Of a stretch of DNA of 64,000 nucleotides, positions 31,001 through 44,400 are shown piece by piece (positions within the stretch are counted from its first letter, which is position 1; each line of letters opens with the position of its first letter). This DNA is from Aristolochia californica (Eukaryota; Streptophyta; Magnoliopsida; Piperales; Aristolochiaceae), in contig JARWKL010000015.1 of NCBI GenBank assembly GCA_029961685.1, positions 15,002,801-15,066,800 of the forward strand, given 5' to 3'. Under the pieces are notes generated by a model, which saw only the letters and a program-made list of their open reading frames with translations, was not told where the DNA came from and did no database searches. A program made the position numbers and the translations under genes.

Positions 31001-32200
31001 TTTTTGGAGTTATCTCTCTCAACGTATGTGCATTTCCATTTGGGATGTTCAAATTTTTTTTCAGATCCAAACTTGTGTTTTCACTCTCCCACTTTTCTCT
31101 CATAAACAAAAAAAATAAAACGCAAATACAACGCAATAAAATGAAAATTTTTTAGTTCTTTTACACAAAAAAATATGAAAACTATAATAAATGTAACTGA
31201 AGAAAATCTTTTCACGCACTAAAAATGAACTCCAAAGTTTTGTTGTCCATATTTGGGAAATTCCACTCGTACAACCCCTAATAGCTTGGTGGAATTTTGT
31301 AGAAAAGAGACTTCTAACTAATCCTAACATGTTTTAAATGTGGTGGATATGTATGCCAGAAACATGTTGAGGATGCATGTGACTTAATGATCCAAAAATT
31401 TCAAGGAGTAGAAAAAATTAAATTCTCAAGTTAAAGTGTGGTTGGGTAATTACCAGAGCCAAACAACCCACTTTTGCCTTATCCACAAAAATCACAGATA
31501 CTTTTTGGAATTATCTCTCTCAGCATTTGTGCATTTCCATTTTGGATGTTCAAATTTTTTTTCAGATCCAAACAATAGTTTTCACTCTCCTACTTTTCTC
31601 TCATAAACAAAAAAGATATAAGGCAAATAGATCGCAATAAAATGAAAATTTTTGAGTTGATGTATGAAAAAAAATTTGAAAACAATAATAAATGTAAGTG
31701 AAGAAAATTATTGTACGCACTAAAAATGAATTCCAAAGTTTTGATATCCATGTCTGGGAAATTCCACTAGTACAACCCCTAATAGCTTGGTGGAATTTTA
31801 TCCCAAAGAGACTTCTAACTGATCCTAACATGTTTTAAATGTGGTGGATATGCATGCTAGAAACATGTTAATGATGCAAGTGGCCTAATGATCCAAAAAT
31901 TTCTAGGAGTAGAAAAAATTAAATTCTCAAGTTAATGTGTGATTGGATATTTGCTAGAGCCAAATAACCTATTTTTTTCCCATCCTTAAAAATCACAGAT
32001 ACTTTTTGGAATTATCTCTCTCAGCATTTGAGCATTTCCATTTTGGATGTTCAAATTTTTTCAGATCCAAAACTGAGTTTTCTCTCTCCCATTTTTCTCG
32101 TAAAGAAAAAAGATATAAGGCAAATAAATCGCAACAAAATGAAAATTTTAGAGTTCATGTATGAAAAAAAAATTGAAAACTATAATAAATGGTAGTTGAA
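28100..32200. repeat. Trimeric higher-order repeat, about 1.5 kb, three copies
   Basis: Three monomer types alternate: A with ACGCAAATACAACGCAATAA (28,124; 29,621; 31,120), B with CAATAGTTTTCACTCTCCTA (near 28,570, 30,070 and 31,570), and C with AAAACTGAGTTTTCTCTCTC (near 29,070, 30,560 and 32,060). The spacing of like monomers is 1,497-1,499 bp. After the third C come three singular types (D, E, F). Confidence 0.88.
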
Positions 32201-33990
32201 GAAAATTATTTCACGCAGTAAAAATGAACTCCAAAGTTTTGTTATCCATGTTTGGGAAATTCCACTAGTACAACCCCTAATAGCTTGGTGGAATTTTATA
32301 GGAAAGAAACTTCTAACTGATCCTAACATGTTATAAATTTGGTGGATATGCATGCCAGAAACATGTTGAGGATCCAAGTGACCTAATGATCCAAAAATTT
32401 CAAGGAGTAGAAAAAATTAAATTCTCAATTTAACGTGTGGTTGGATATTTACCAGAGCCAAGCAACCCACTTTTTGCCTATCCTTAAAAATCACTGATAC
32501 TTTTTGGAATTATCTCTCAGTGCATTTGTGCATATCCAGTTTGGATATTCATTTTTTTTTCAGTCCCAACTTTAGTTTTTACTCTCCCATTTTTCTCTGG
32601 TAAACAAAAAAGATATACGGCAAATGGATTGCAAAAAAATGGAAATTTTAGAGTTTATGTATGCACAAAAATTTGAAAACTATAATAAATGTAAGTGAAG
32701 AATATTATTTTATGCACTAAAAAAGAACTCCAAAGTTTTGTTATCCATGTTTTGGAAATTCCACTAGTACAAACCCTAATAACTTGGTGGAATTTTATAG
32801 GAAAGATACATCTAACTGATCCTAACTTGTTTTAAATGTCTGGATATGCATGCCAGAAGCATGTTGAACATGCAAGTGACCTAATGATCTAAGAATTTCA
32901 AGGAGTAGATAAAATTAAATTCTCAAGTTAACATGTGGTTGGATATTTACCAGTGCCAAACAACCCACTTTTTGCCCATCCTTCAAAATCACAAATACTT
33001 TTAGGAATTATCTCTGTCAGCATTTGTTCATTTCCTTATTGTATGTTCAATTTTTATTTTTAGATCCAAACCTGAGTTTTCACTCTCCCATTTTTCTCGT
33101 AAACAAAAAAGATATAAGGCAAATAGATAGCAACAAAATGAAAATTTTAGAGTTCATGTATGCAAAAGAAATTGAAAACAATAATAAATGTAAGTGAAGA
33201 ATATTACTTCACGAACTAAAAATGAACTCCAAAGTTTTGTTATCCATGTTTGGGAAATTCCACTAGTACAACCCCTAATAGCTTGGTGGAATTTTATAGG
33301 AAAGAGACTTCTAACTGATCCTAATATGTTTTAAATGTGGTGGATATGCCTGCCAGAAACAAGTTGAGGATACAAGTGACCTAATGATCCAAAAATTTCA
33401 AGGAGTAGAAAAAATTAAATTCTCAAGTTAACGTGTGGTTGGATATTTTCCAGAGCCAAAAAACCAACTTCTTGCCTATCCTTAAAAATCACAGATACTT
33501 TTTGGAATTATATCTCTGAGCTTTTGTACATTTCCATTTTGGAAGTTCAAATTTTTTTTTCAAATCCAAACTTGAGTTTTCACCCTCCCATTTTTCTCGA
33601 AAAAACAAAAAAGATATATGGCCAATTGATCGCAAGTAAATGAAAATTTAAGAGTTCATGTGTGCCAAAAAATTTGAAAACTATAATAAATCTAAGTGAA
33701 GAAAATTATTTCACGCACTAAAAATGAACTCCAAAGTTTTGTTATCCATGTTTGGGAAATTCCACTAGTACAACCCCTAATAGCATGGTGGAATTTTAAA
33801 GGAAAGAGACTTCTAACTGATCCTAACATGTTTTTAATGTGGTGGATATGCATGCCTGAAACATGTTGAGGATGCAAGTGACCTAATGATCCAAAAATAT
33901 CAAGGAGTACAAAAAATTAAATTCTCAAGTTAACGAGTGGTTGGATATTTACCAGAGCCATACAACCCACTTTTTGCCTATCCTTAAAAA
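28950..33990. repeat. Segmental duplication within the satellite, copy 1 (about 5 kb)
   Basis: Monomers C-ABC-ABC-DEF of this stretch recur in the same order at 36,457-41,497 with a constant offset of 7,507 bp (30,101 with 37,608; 32,180 with 39,687; 33,692 with 41,199). Shared rare variants include the E-type TTCCTTATTGTATGTTCAAT and the F-type GAGCTTTTGTACATTTCC. Boundaries are approximate. Confidence 0.85.
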
Positions 33991-36456
33991 TTACAGATAC
34001 TTTTTGGAATTATCTCACTCAGCATTTGTGCATTTCCATTTTGGATGTTAAAATTTTTTTTCTGATCCAAACTTGAGTTTTCACTCTCCCATTTTTTTCT
34101 CGTAAACAAAAAAGATATAAGGCAAATAGATCGCAACAAAATGAAAATTTTAGAGTTCATGTATGCAAAAAAATTTGAAAACTATAATAAATGTAAGTGA
34201 ATAAAATTATTTCGCGCACTAAAAATGACCTGCAAAGTTTTGTTATCCATGTTTGGGAAATTCCACTAGTACACCCCCTAATCGCTCTATGGAATTTTAA
34301 ACGAAAAAGATTTCTAATTGCTCCTAACATGTTTTAAATGTGGTGGATATGCATGCCAGAAACATGTTGAGGAAGCAAGTGACCTAATGATCCAAAAATT
34401 TCAAGGACTAGAAAAAATTAAATTCTCAAGTTAATGTGTGGTTAAATATTTACTAGAGCCAAACAACCAACTTTTTGCCTATCCTTAAAAATCACAGATA
34501 CTTTTTGGAATTATATCTCTGAGCTTTTGTGCATTTCCATTTTGGAAGTTCAAATTTTTTTTTTCAGCTCCATACATGAGTTTTCACTCTCCCATTTTTC
34601 TCTCGTAAACAAAAAAGATATAAGGCAAATAGATCGCAACAAAATGAAATTTTAAGAGTTCATGTTTGCATAAAAATTTTAAAACTAGCATAAATGTATG
34701 TGGAGAAAATTATTTCACGCACTAAAAATGAACTCCAATTTTTTGTTATCCATGTTCGAGAAATTCCACTTGTACAAACCCTAAGAGCTTGGTAGAATTT
34801 TATAGGAAAGACACTTCTAACTGATCCTAACATGTTTTAAATGTGGTGGATATGCATGCCATAAACATGTGGAGGATGCAAGTGACCAAATCATCCAAAA
34901 ATTTCAAGGAGTAGAAAAAATTACATTCTCAAGTTAATGTGTGGATGGATAAAATTACCAGAGCCAAACAATCCACTTTTTGCCTATCCTTAAAAATCAC
35001 AGATACTTTTTGGAATTATCTCTCTCAGCATTTGTGCATTTCCATGTGGGATGTTAAAATTTTTTTTCAGATCCAAACTTGTTTTTTCAATCTCCCACTT
35101 TTCTCTCGTAAACCAAAAAGATATAAGGCAAATAGATCGCAATAAAATGAAAATTTTTGAGTTCATGTATGTAATAAAATTTCAAAACTATAATAAATGT
35201 AAGTGAAAAAATTTATTTCACGCACTATAAATGAACTCAATGTTTAGTTATCCATGTTTGGGAAATTCCACTAGTACAACCCCTAATAGCTTGGTGGAAT
35301 TTTATAGGAAAGTGACTTCTAACTGATCCTATCATGTTTTAAATGTGGTGGATATGCATGCCAGAAACATGTTGAAGATGCAAGTGACCTAATGATCCAA
35401 AAATTACAATGAGTTGAAAAAATTAAATTCTCAAGTTAACGTGTGGTTGGATATTTACCAGAGCCGAACAACCCACTGTTTGCCTATCTTTCAAAATCAC
35501 ATATACTTTTTGGAATTTTCTCTCTCAGCATTTGTGCATTTTATTTTTGTATGTTCAATTTATTTTTTTTAGATCCAGACCTAAGTTTTCAATCTCCCAT
35601 TTTTCTCGTAAACAAAAAAGATATCAGACTAATAGATCGCAACAAAATGAAAATTTTAGAGTTAATGTATACAAAAATATTTGAAAACTGTAATAAGTGT
35701 AAGTGAAGAAAATTATTTCACGCACTAAAAATGAACTCCAAAGTTTTGTTATCCATGTTTGGGAAATTCCACTAGTACAACCCCCAAATAGCTTGGTGGA
35801 ATTTTATAGGAAAGAGACTTCTAACTGGTCCTATCATGTTTTAAATATGGTGGATAAGCATGCGAGAAACATGTTGAGGATGCAAGTGACCTAATGATCC
35901 AAAAAAATTTTGGAGTAGAAAAAATTAAATTGTCTAGTTAACGTGTGGTTGTATATTTACAAGAGCCAAACAACCCACTTTTTGCCATTCCTTAAAAATC
36001 ACTGATAATTTTTGGAATTATCTCTCTCAGCATTTGCGCATTTCCATTTTGGATGTTCAAATTTTTTTTCAGATCCAAACCTGAGTTTTCACTCTCTAAT
36101 TTTTCTCGTAAACAAAAAAGATATAAGGCAAATAGATCGCAACAAAATGAAAATTTTAGAGTTCATGTATGCAAAAAAATTTGAAAATTATATTAAATGG
36201 TAAGTGAAGAAAATTATTTCACGTACTAAAAATTATCTCCAAAGTTTTGTTATCCACGTTTGGGAAATTCCACTAGTACTACCCCAAATAGCTAGGTGGA
36301 ATTTTATAGGAAAGAGACTTCTAACTGATCCTAACATGTTTTAAATGTGGTGGATATACATGCTAGAAACATGTTGAGGATGCAAGTGGCCTAATGATCC
36401 AAAAATTTCTAGGAGTAGAAAAAATTAAATTCTCAAGTTAACGTGTGGTTGGATAT

Positions 36457-39400
36457 TTACCAGTGCCAAACAACCTAGTTTTTGCCTATCCTTAAAAATC
36501 ACAGATACTTTTTGGAATTATCTCTCTCAGCATTTCTGCATTTTTATTCTGGATGTTCAAATTTTTTCAGATCCAAAACTGAGTTTTCTCTCTCCCATTT
36601 TTCTCGTAAAGAAAAAAGATATAAGGCAAATAAATCGTAACAAAATGAAAATTTTAGAGTTCATGTATGAAAAAAAAAATTGAAAACTATAATAAATGGT
36701 AATTGAAGAAAATTATTTCACGCACCAAAAATCAACTCCAAAGTTTTGTTATCCATGTTTGGGAAATTCCACTAGTACAACCCCTAATAGCTTGGTGGAA
36801 TTTTATAGGAAAGAGACTTCTAACTGATCCTAACATGTTTTAAATATGGTGGATATGCATGCCATAAACAAGTTGAGGATGCAAGTGACCTCGTGATCCA
36901 AAAATTTCAAGGAGTAGAAAAAATTAAGTTCGCAAGTTAACGTGTGGTTTGATATTTACTAGAGCCAAACAACCCACTTTTTGCCTATCCTTAAAAATCA
37001 CAGATACTTTTTGGAGTTATCTCTCTCAACATATGTGCATGTCCATTTGGGATGTTCAAATTTTTTTTCAGATCCAAACTTGTGTTTTCACTCTCCCACT
37101 TTTCTCTCCTAAACAAAAAAGAAAAAACGCAAATACAACGCAATAAAATGAAAATTTTTGAGTTCATTTACACAAAAAAATATGAAAACTATAATAAATG
37201 TAAGTGAAGAAAATTATTTAACGCACTAAAAATGAACTCCAAAGTTTGGTTGTCCATATTTGGGAAATTCCACTCACACAACCCCTAATAGCTTGGTGAA
37301 ATTTTATAAGAAAGAGATTTCTAACTGATCCTAACATGTTTTAAATGTGGTGGATATGCATGCCAGAAACATGTTGAGGATGCATGTGACTTAATGATCC
37401 AAAAATTTCAACGAGTAGAAAAAATTATTTTCTCAAGTTAAAGTGTGGTTGGGTATTTACCAGAGCCAAACAACCCATTTTTTGCCTATCCACAAAAATC
37501 ACATATACTTTTTGGAATTATCTCTCTCAGCATTTGTGCATTTCCATTTTGGATGTTCAAATTTTTTTTCAGATCCATACAATAGTTTTCACTCTCCTAC
37601 TTTTCTCTCATAAACAAAAAAGATATAAGGCAAATAGATCGCAACAGAATGAAAATGTTTGAGTTGATGTATGAAAAAAAATTTGAAAACAATAATAAAT
37701 GTAAGTGAAGAAAATTATTGTACGCACTATAAATGAACTCCAAAGTTTTGTTATCCATCTCTGGGAAAATCCACTAGTACAACCCCTAATAGCTTGGTGG
37801 AATTTTATCCGAAAGAGACTTCTAACTGATCCTAACATGTTTTAAATGTGGAGGATATGCAAGCCAGAAACATGTTGAGGATGCAAGTGGCCCAATGATC
37901 CAAAAATTTCTAGGAGTAGAAAAAATTAAATTCTCAAGTTAATGTGTGGTTGGATATTTGCTAGAGCCAAATAACGTATTTTTTGCCCGTCCTTAAAAAT
38001 CACAGATACTTTTTGGAATTATCTCTCTCAGCATTTGAGCATTTCGATTTTGGATGTTCAAATTTTTTCAGATCCAAAACTGAGCTTTCTCTCTCCCATT
38101 TTTCTCGTAAAGAAAAAAGATATAAGGCAAATAAATAGCAACAAAATGAAAATTTTAGAGTTCATGTATGAAAAAAAAATTGAAAACTATAATAAATGGT
38201 AATTGAAGAAAATTATTTCACGCACGAAAAATCAACTCCAAAGTTTTGTTATCCATGTTTGGGAAATTCCACTAGTACAACCCCTAATAGCTTGGTGGAA
38301 TTTTATAAGAAAGAGACTTCTAACTGATCCTAACATGTTTTAAATATGGTGGATATGCATGCCATAAACAAGTTGAGGATGCAAGTGACCTCGTGATCCA
38401 AAAATTTCAAGGAGTAGAAAAAATTATATTCTCAAATTAACGTGTGGTTGGATATTTACTAGAGCCAAACAACCCACTTTTTGCCTATCCTTAAAAATCA
38501 CAGATACTTTTTGGAGTTATCTCTCTCAACGTATGTGCATTTCCATTTGGGATGTTCAAATTATTTTTCAGATCCAAACTTGTGTTTTCACTCTCCCACT
38601 TTTCTCTCGTAAACAAAAAAGATAAAAGGCAAATACAACGCAATAAAATGAAAATTTTTGAGTTCTTTTACACAAAAAAAATATGAAAACTATAATAAAT
38701 GTAAGTGAAGAAAATTATTTCACGCACTAAAAATGAACTCCAAAGTTTTGTTGTCCATATTTGGGAAATTCCACTCTTACAACCCCTAATAGCTTGGTGG
38801 AATTTTGTAGGAAAGAGACTTCTAACTGATCCTAACATGTTTTAAATGTGGTGGATATGCATGCCAGAAACATGTTGAGGATGCATGTGACTTAATGATC
38901 CAAAAATTTCAAGGAGTAGAAAAAATTAAATTCTCAAGTTAAAGTGTGGTTGGGTATTTACCAGAGCCAAACAACCCACTTTTTGCTTATCCACAAAAAT
39001 CACAGATACTTTTTGGAATTATCTCTCTCAGCATTTGTGCATTTCCATTTTGGATGTTCAAATTTTTTTTCAGATCCAAACAATAGTTTTCACTCTCCTA
39101 CTTTTCTCTCATAAACAAAAAAGATATAAGGCAAATAGATCGCAACAAAATGAAAATTTTTGAGTTGATGTATGAAAAAAAATTTGAAAACAATAATAAA
39201 TGTAAGTGAAGAAAATTATTGTACACACTAAAATGAATTCCAAAGTTTTGATATCCATGTCTGGGAAATTCCACTAGTACAACCCCTAATAGCTTGGTGG
39301 AATTTTATCCCAAAGAGACTTCTAACTGATCCTAACATGTTTTAAATGTGGTGGATATGCATGCCAGAAACATGTTAAGGATGCAAGTGGTCTAATGATC

Positions 39401-41497
39401 CAAAAATTTCTTGGAGTAGAAAAAATTAAATTCTCAAGTTAATGTGTGATTGGATATTTGCTAGAGCCAAATAACGTATTTTTTACCCATCCTTAAAAAT
39501 CACATGTACTTTTTGGAATTATCTCTCTCAGCATTTGAGCATTTCCATTTTGGATGTTCAAATTTTTTCAGATCCAAAACTGAGTTTTCTCTCTCCCATT
39601 TTTCTCGTAAAGAAAAAAGATATAAGGCAAATAAATCGCAACAAAATGAAAATTTTAGAGTTCATGTATGAAAAAAAAATTGAAAACTATAACAAATGGT
39701 AATTGAAGAAAATTATTTCACGCACTAAAAATGAACTCCAAAGTTTTGTTATCCATGTTTGGGAAATTTCACTAGTACAACCCCTAATAGCTTGGTGGAA
39801 TTTTATAGGAAAGAGACTTCTAACTGATCCTAACATGTTATAAATTTGGTGGATATGCATGCCAGAAACATGTTGAGGATCCAAGTGACCTAATGATCCA
39901 AAAATTTCAAGGAGTAGAAAAAATTAAATTCTCAATTTAACGTGTGGTTGGATATTTACCAGAGCCAAACAACCCACTTTTTGCCTATCCTTAAAAATCA
40001 CCGATACTTTTTGGAATTATCTCTCTGTGCATTTGTGCATATCCATTTTGGATATTCATTTTTTTTTCAGATCCCAACTTGAGTTTTCACTCTCCTATTT
40101 TTCTCTAGTAAACAAAAAAGATATAATGCAAATGGATTGCAAAAAAATGGAAATTCTAGAGTTCATGTATGCACAAAAATTTGAAAACTATAATAAATGT
40201 AAGTGAAGAATATTATTTTATGCACTAAAAAAGAACTCCAAAGTTTTGTTATCCATGTTTAGGAAATTCCACTAGTACAAACCCTAATAACTTGGTGGAA
40301 TTTTGTAGGAAAGATACTTCTAACTGGTCCTAACATGTTTTAAATGTCTGGATATGCATGCCAGAAGCATGTTGAACATGCAAGTGACCTAATGATCTAA
40401 GAATTTCAAGGAGTAGATAAAATTAAATTCTCAAGTTAACATGTGGTTGGATATTTACCAGTGCCAAACAACCCACTTTTTGCCTATCCTTCAAAATCAC
40501 AAATACTTTTAGGAATTATCTCTCTCAGCATTTGTGCATTTCCTTATTGTATGTTCAATTTTTATTTTTAGATCCAAACCTGAGTTTTCACTCTCCCATT
40601 TTTCTCATAAACAAAAAAGATATAAGGGAAATAGATCGCAACAAAATGAAAATTTTAGAGTTCATGAATGCAAAAGAAATTGAAAACAATAATAAATGTA
40701 AGTGAAGAAAATTACTTCACGCACTAAAAATGAACTCCAAAGTTTTGTTATCCATGTTTGGGAAAGTCCACTAGTACAACCCCTAATAGCTTGGTGGAAT
40801 TTTATAGGAAAGAGACTTCTAACTGATCCTAACATGTTTTAAATGTGGTGGATATGCCTGCCAGAAACATGTTGAGGATACAAGTGACCTAATGATCCAA
40901 AAATTTCAAGGAGTAGAAAAAATTAAATTCTCAAGTTAACGTGTGGTTGGATATTTTCCAGAGCCAAAAAACCAACTTCTTGCCTATCCTTAAAAATCAC
41001 AGATACGTTTTGGAATTATATCTCTGAGCTTTTGTACATTTCCATTTTGGAAGTTCAAATTTTTTTTCAGATCCAAACTTAGTTTTCACCATCCCATTTT
41101 TCTCGTAAAAAAAAAAAACGATATGTGGCAAATTGATCGCAAGAAAATGAAAATTTAAGAGTTCATGTGTGCCAAAAAATTTGAAAACTATAATAAATCT
41201 AAGTGAAGAAAATTATTTCACGCACTAAAAATGAACTCCAAAGTTTTGTTATCCATGTTTGGAAAATTCCACTAGTACAACCCCTAATAGCATGGTGGAA
41301 TTTTAAAGGAAAGAGACTTCTAACTGATCCTAACATGTTTTTAATGTGGTGGATATGCATGCCTGAAACATGTTGAGGATGCAAGTGACCTAATGATTCA
41401 AAAATTTCAAGGAGTAGAAAAAATTAAATTCTCAAGTTAACGAGTGGTTGGATATTTACCAGAGCCATACAACCAACTTTTTGCCTATCCTTAAAAA
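36457..41497. repeat. Segmental duplication within the satellite, copy 2 (about 5 kb)
   Basis: Partner of 28,950-33,990. Divergence between the copies is clearly lower than between neighbouring monomers. The five or so monomers between the copies (34.0-36.4 kb) are not part of the duplication. Confidence 0.85.
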
Positions 41498-44400
41498 TCA
41501 CAAATACTTTTTGGAATTAGCTCTCTTAGCATTTGCCCATTTCCATTTTCAATGTTCAAAGTTTTTTTCAGACCCAAACCTGAGTTTTCACTCTCCCATT
41601 TTTCTCATAAACAAAAAAGATATAAGGCAAATAGATCGCAACAAAATGAAAATTTTATAGTTCATGTGTGCAAAAAAAATTGAAAACTATAATAAATTGT
41701 ATGTGAAGAAAATTCTTTCACGCACTATAAATGAACTCCAAAGTTTTGTTATCCACCCCCTAATAGCTTGGTGGAATTTTATAGGAAAGAGACATCTAAG
41801 TGATCATAAAATGTTTTAAATGTGGTGGGTATGTATGCCTGAAACATGTTGAGGATGCAAGTGACCTAATGATCCAAAAATTTCAAGGAGTAGAAAAAAT
41901 TAAATTCTATGTTAACGTGTGGTGGAATATTTGCCACAGCCAAACAACCCACTTTTTGCCAATCCTTCCAAATCACAGATACTTTTTGGAATTATCTATC
42001 TCAGAATTTGTGTATTTCCATTTTGGATGTTCAAATTTTTTTTTATATCCAAACCTGAGTTTTCACTCTCCCATTTTCTCGTAAACAAAAAAGATATAAG
42101 GCAAATACATCACAACAAAATGAAAATTTTAGAGTTCATGTGTGCAAAAAAATTTGAAAATTATACTAAATGGTAAGTGAAGAAAATTATTTCATGCACT
42201 AAAAATGAACTCCAAAGTTTTGTAATCCATGTTTGGAAAATTCCACTAGTACAACCCCCTAATAGCTAGGTGGAATTTTAGAGGAAAGAGACTTCTAACT
42301 GATCCTAACATGTTTTAAATGTGGTGGATATGCACGCCAGACACATGTTGAGGATGCAAGTGACTTAATGATCCAAAAATTTTAAGGAGTAGAAAAATCA
42401 AATTTTCAAGTTAACGTATGGTTGGATATTTACCAGTGCCAAACAACCCACTTTTTGCCTATCCTCAAAAATCATAGATACTTTTTGGAATTATTTCTCT
42501 CAGCATTTCTGCATTTCCATTTTGGATGTTCAAATTTTTTTCAGATCCAAACTTGAGTTTTCACTCTCCCATTTTTCTTGAAGACAAAAAAGATATAAGG
42601 CAAATAGATCGCAACAAAATAAAATTTTAGAGTTCACGTGTGCAAAAAAATTTGAAAATTATAAAAAAATGGTACGTGAAGAAAATTATTTGACGCTCTA
42701 AAAGTGAACACCAAAGTTTTGTTATCCATGTTTGGGAAATTCCACAAGTACAACCCCCTTATAATAGCTTGGTAGAATTTTATATGAAAGAGACTTCTAA
42801 CTGATCCTAACATGTTTTAAGTGTGGTGGATATGCATGCCAGAAACATGTTGAGGATGCAAGTGACCTAATGATCCAAAAATTTCGAGTCGAAAAAATTA
42901 AATTCTCAAGTTAACTTGTAGTAGGATATTTACCAGAGCCAAACAACCAACTTTTTGCCTATCCTTAAAAATCACAGATACTTTTTGGAATTATCTCTCT
43001 CATCATTTTGCATTTCCATTTTAGATGTTCAAATTTTTTTTCATATCCAAACTTGAGTTTTCACTATCCCATTTTTCTCGTAAACAAAAAAGATATATGG
43101 CAAATAGATCGCAATCAAATGAAAATTTTAGAGTTCATGTGTGCAAAAAAATTTGAAAACTATAATAAATGTAAGTGAAGAAAATTATTTCACGCACTAA
43201 AAATGAACTCCAAAGTTTTGTTATCCATGTTTGAGAAATTCCACTAGTACAACCCCCTAATAATAGCTAGGTGGAATTTTATAGGAAAGAGACTTCTAAC
43301 TGATCCTAACATGATTTAAATGTGGTGGATATGCATGCGAGAAACTTGTTGAGGATGAATATGACCTAATGATCCAAAAATTTCAAGGAGTAGAAAAAAT
43401 TAAATTCTCAAGTTAACGTGTGGTTGGATATTTACCAGAGCCAAACAACCAACTTTTTGCCTATCCTTTAAAATCGCATATACTTTTTGGAATTATCTCT
43501 CTCAGCATTTGTGCATTTCCATTTTAGATGTTCAAATTTTTTTTCAGATCCAAACTTGAGTTTTCACTATCCCATTTTTCTAGTAAACAAAAAAGATATA
43601 AGGCAAATAGATCGCACCAAAATGAACATTTTAGAGTTCATGTGTGCAAAAAGATTTGAAAACTATAATAAATGTGAGTGAAGAAAATTATTTCACGCAC
43701 TAAAAATGAACTCCAAAGTTTTGTTATCCATGTTTGGGAAATTCCACTAGTACATCGCCCTAATAATAGCTTGGAATAATTTTTTAGGAAAGAGACTTCT
43801 AACTGGTCCTAACACGTATTAAGTGTGGTGGATATGCATGCAAGAAACATGTTGAGGATGCAAGTGACCTAATGATCCAAAAATTTCAAGGAGTAGAAAA
43901 AATTAAATTCTCAATTTAACGTGTGGTTGGATACTTACTAGAGCCAAACAACCCACTTTTTGCCCATCCTTAAAAATCACATATACTTTTTTGAATTATC
44001 TCTCTCAGAATTTGTGCATTTCCATTTTGGATGGTCAATTTTTTTTTCAGATCCAAAATTGAGTTTTCACTCTCCCATTTTTCTTGTAAACAAAAAAGTT
44101 TTAAGGCAAATAGATCGCAACAAAATGAAATTTTAGAGTTCATGTGTACAAAAAAATTTGAAAACTATGATAAATGTAAGTGAAGAAAATTATTTCACGC
44201 ATTAAAAATTAACTTGAAAGTTTTGTTATCCATGTTTGGGAAATTCCACTAGTACAACCCCCTAATAATAGCTTGGTAGAATTTATAGGAAAGAGACTTC
44301 TAAATGATCCTAACATGTTTTAAGTATGGTGGATATTCATGTCAGAAACATGTTGAGGATGGAAGAGACCTATTGCTCCAAAAATTTCAAGGAGTTGAAA

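Larger units (their letters stand above)
26953..42000. repeat. Satellite array, middle block (subfamily with CCCCTAATAGC)
   Basis: Satellite resumes at CCAGAGCCAAAC directly after the virus and continues for about 30 monomers in the same orientation as the left block. It carries the same diagnostic variants (CCCCTAATAGCTTGG, TTTTAAATGTGG). From about 28 kb the monomers form a higher-order pattern in which every third unit shares rare variants. No gene is seen; open frames up to 130 codons are phase accidents. Confidence 0.95.
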
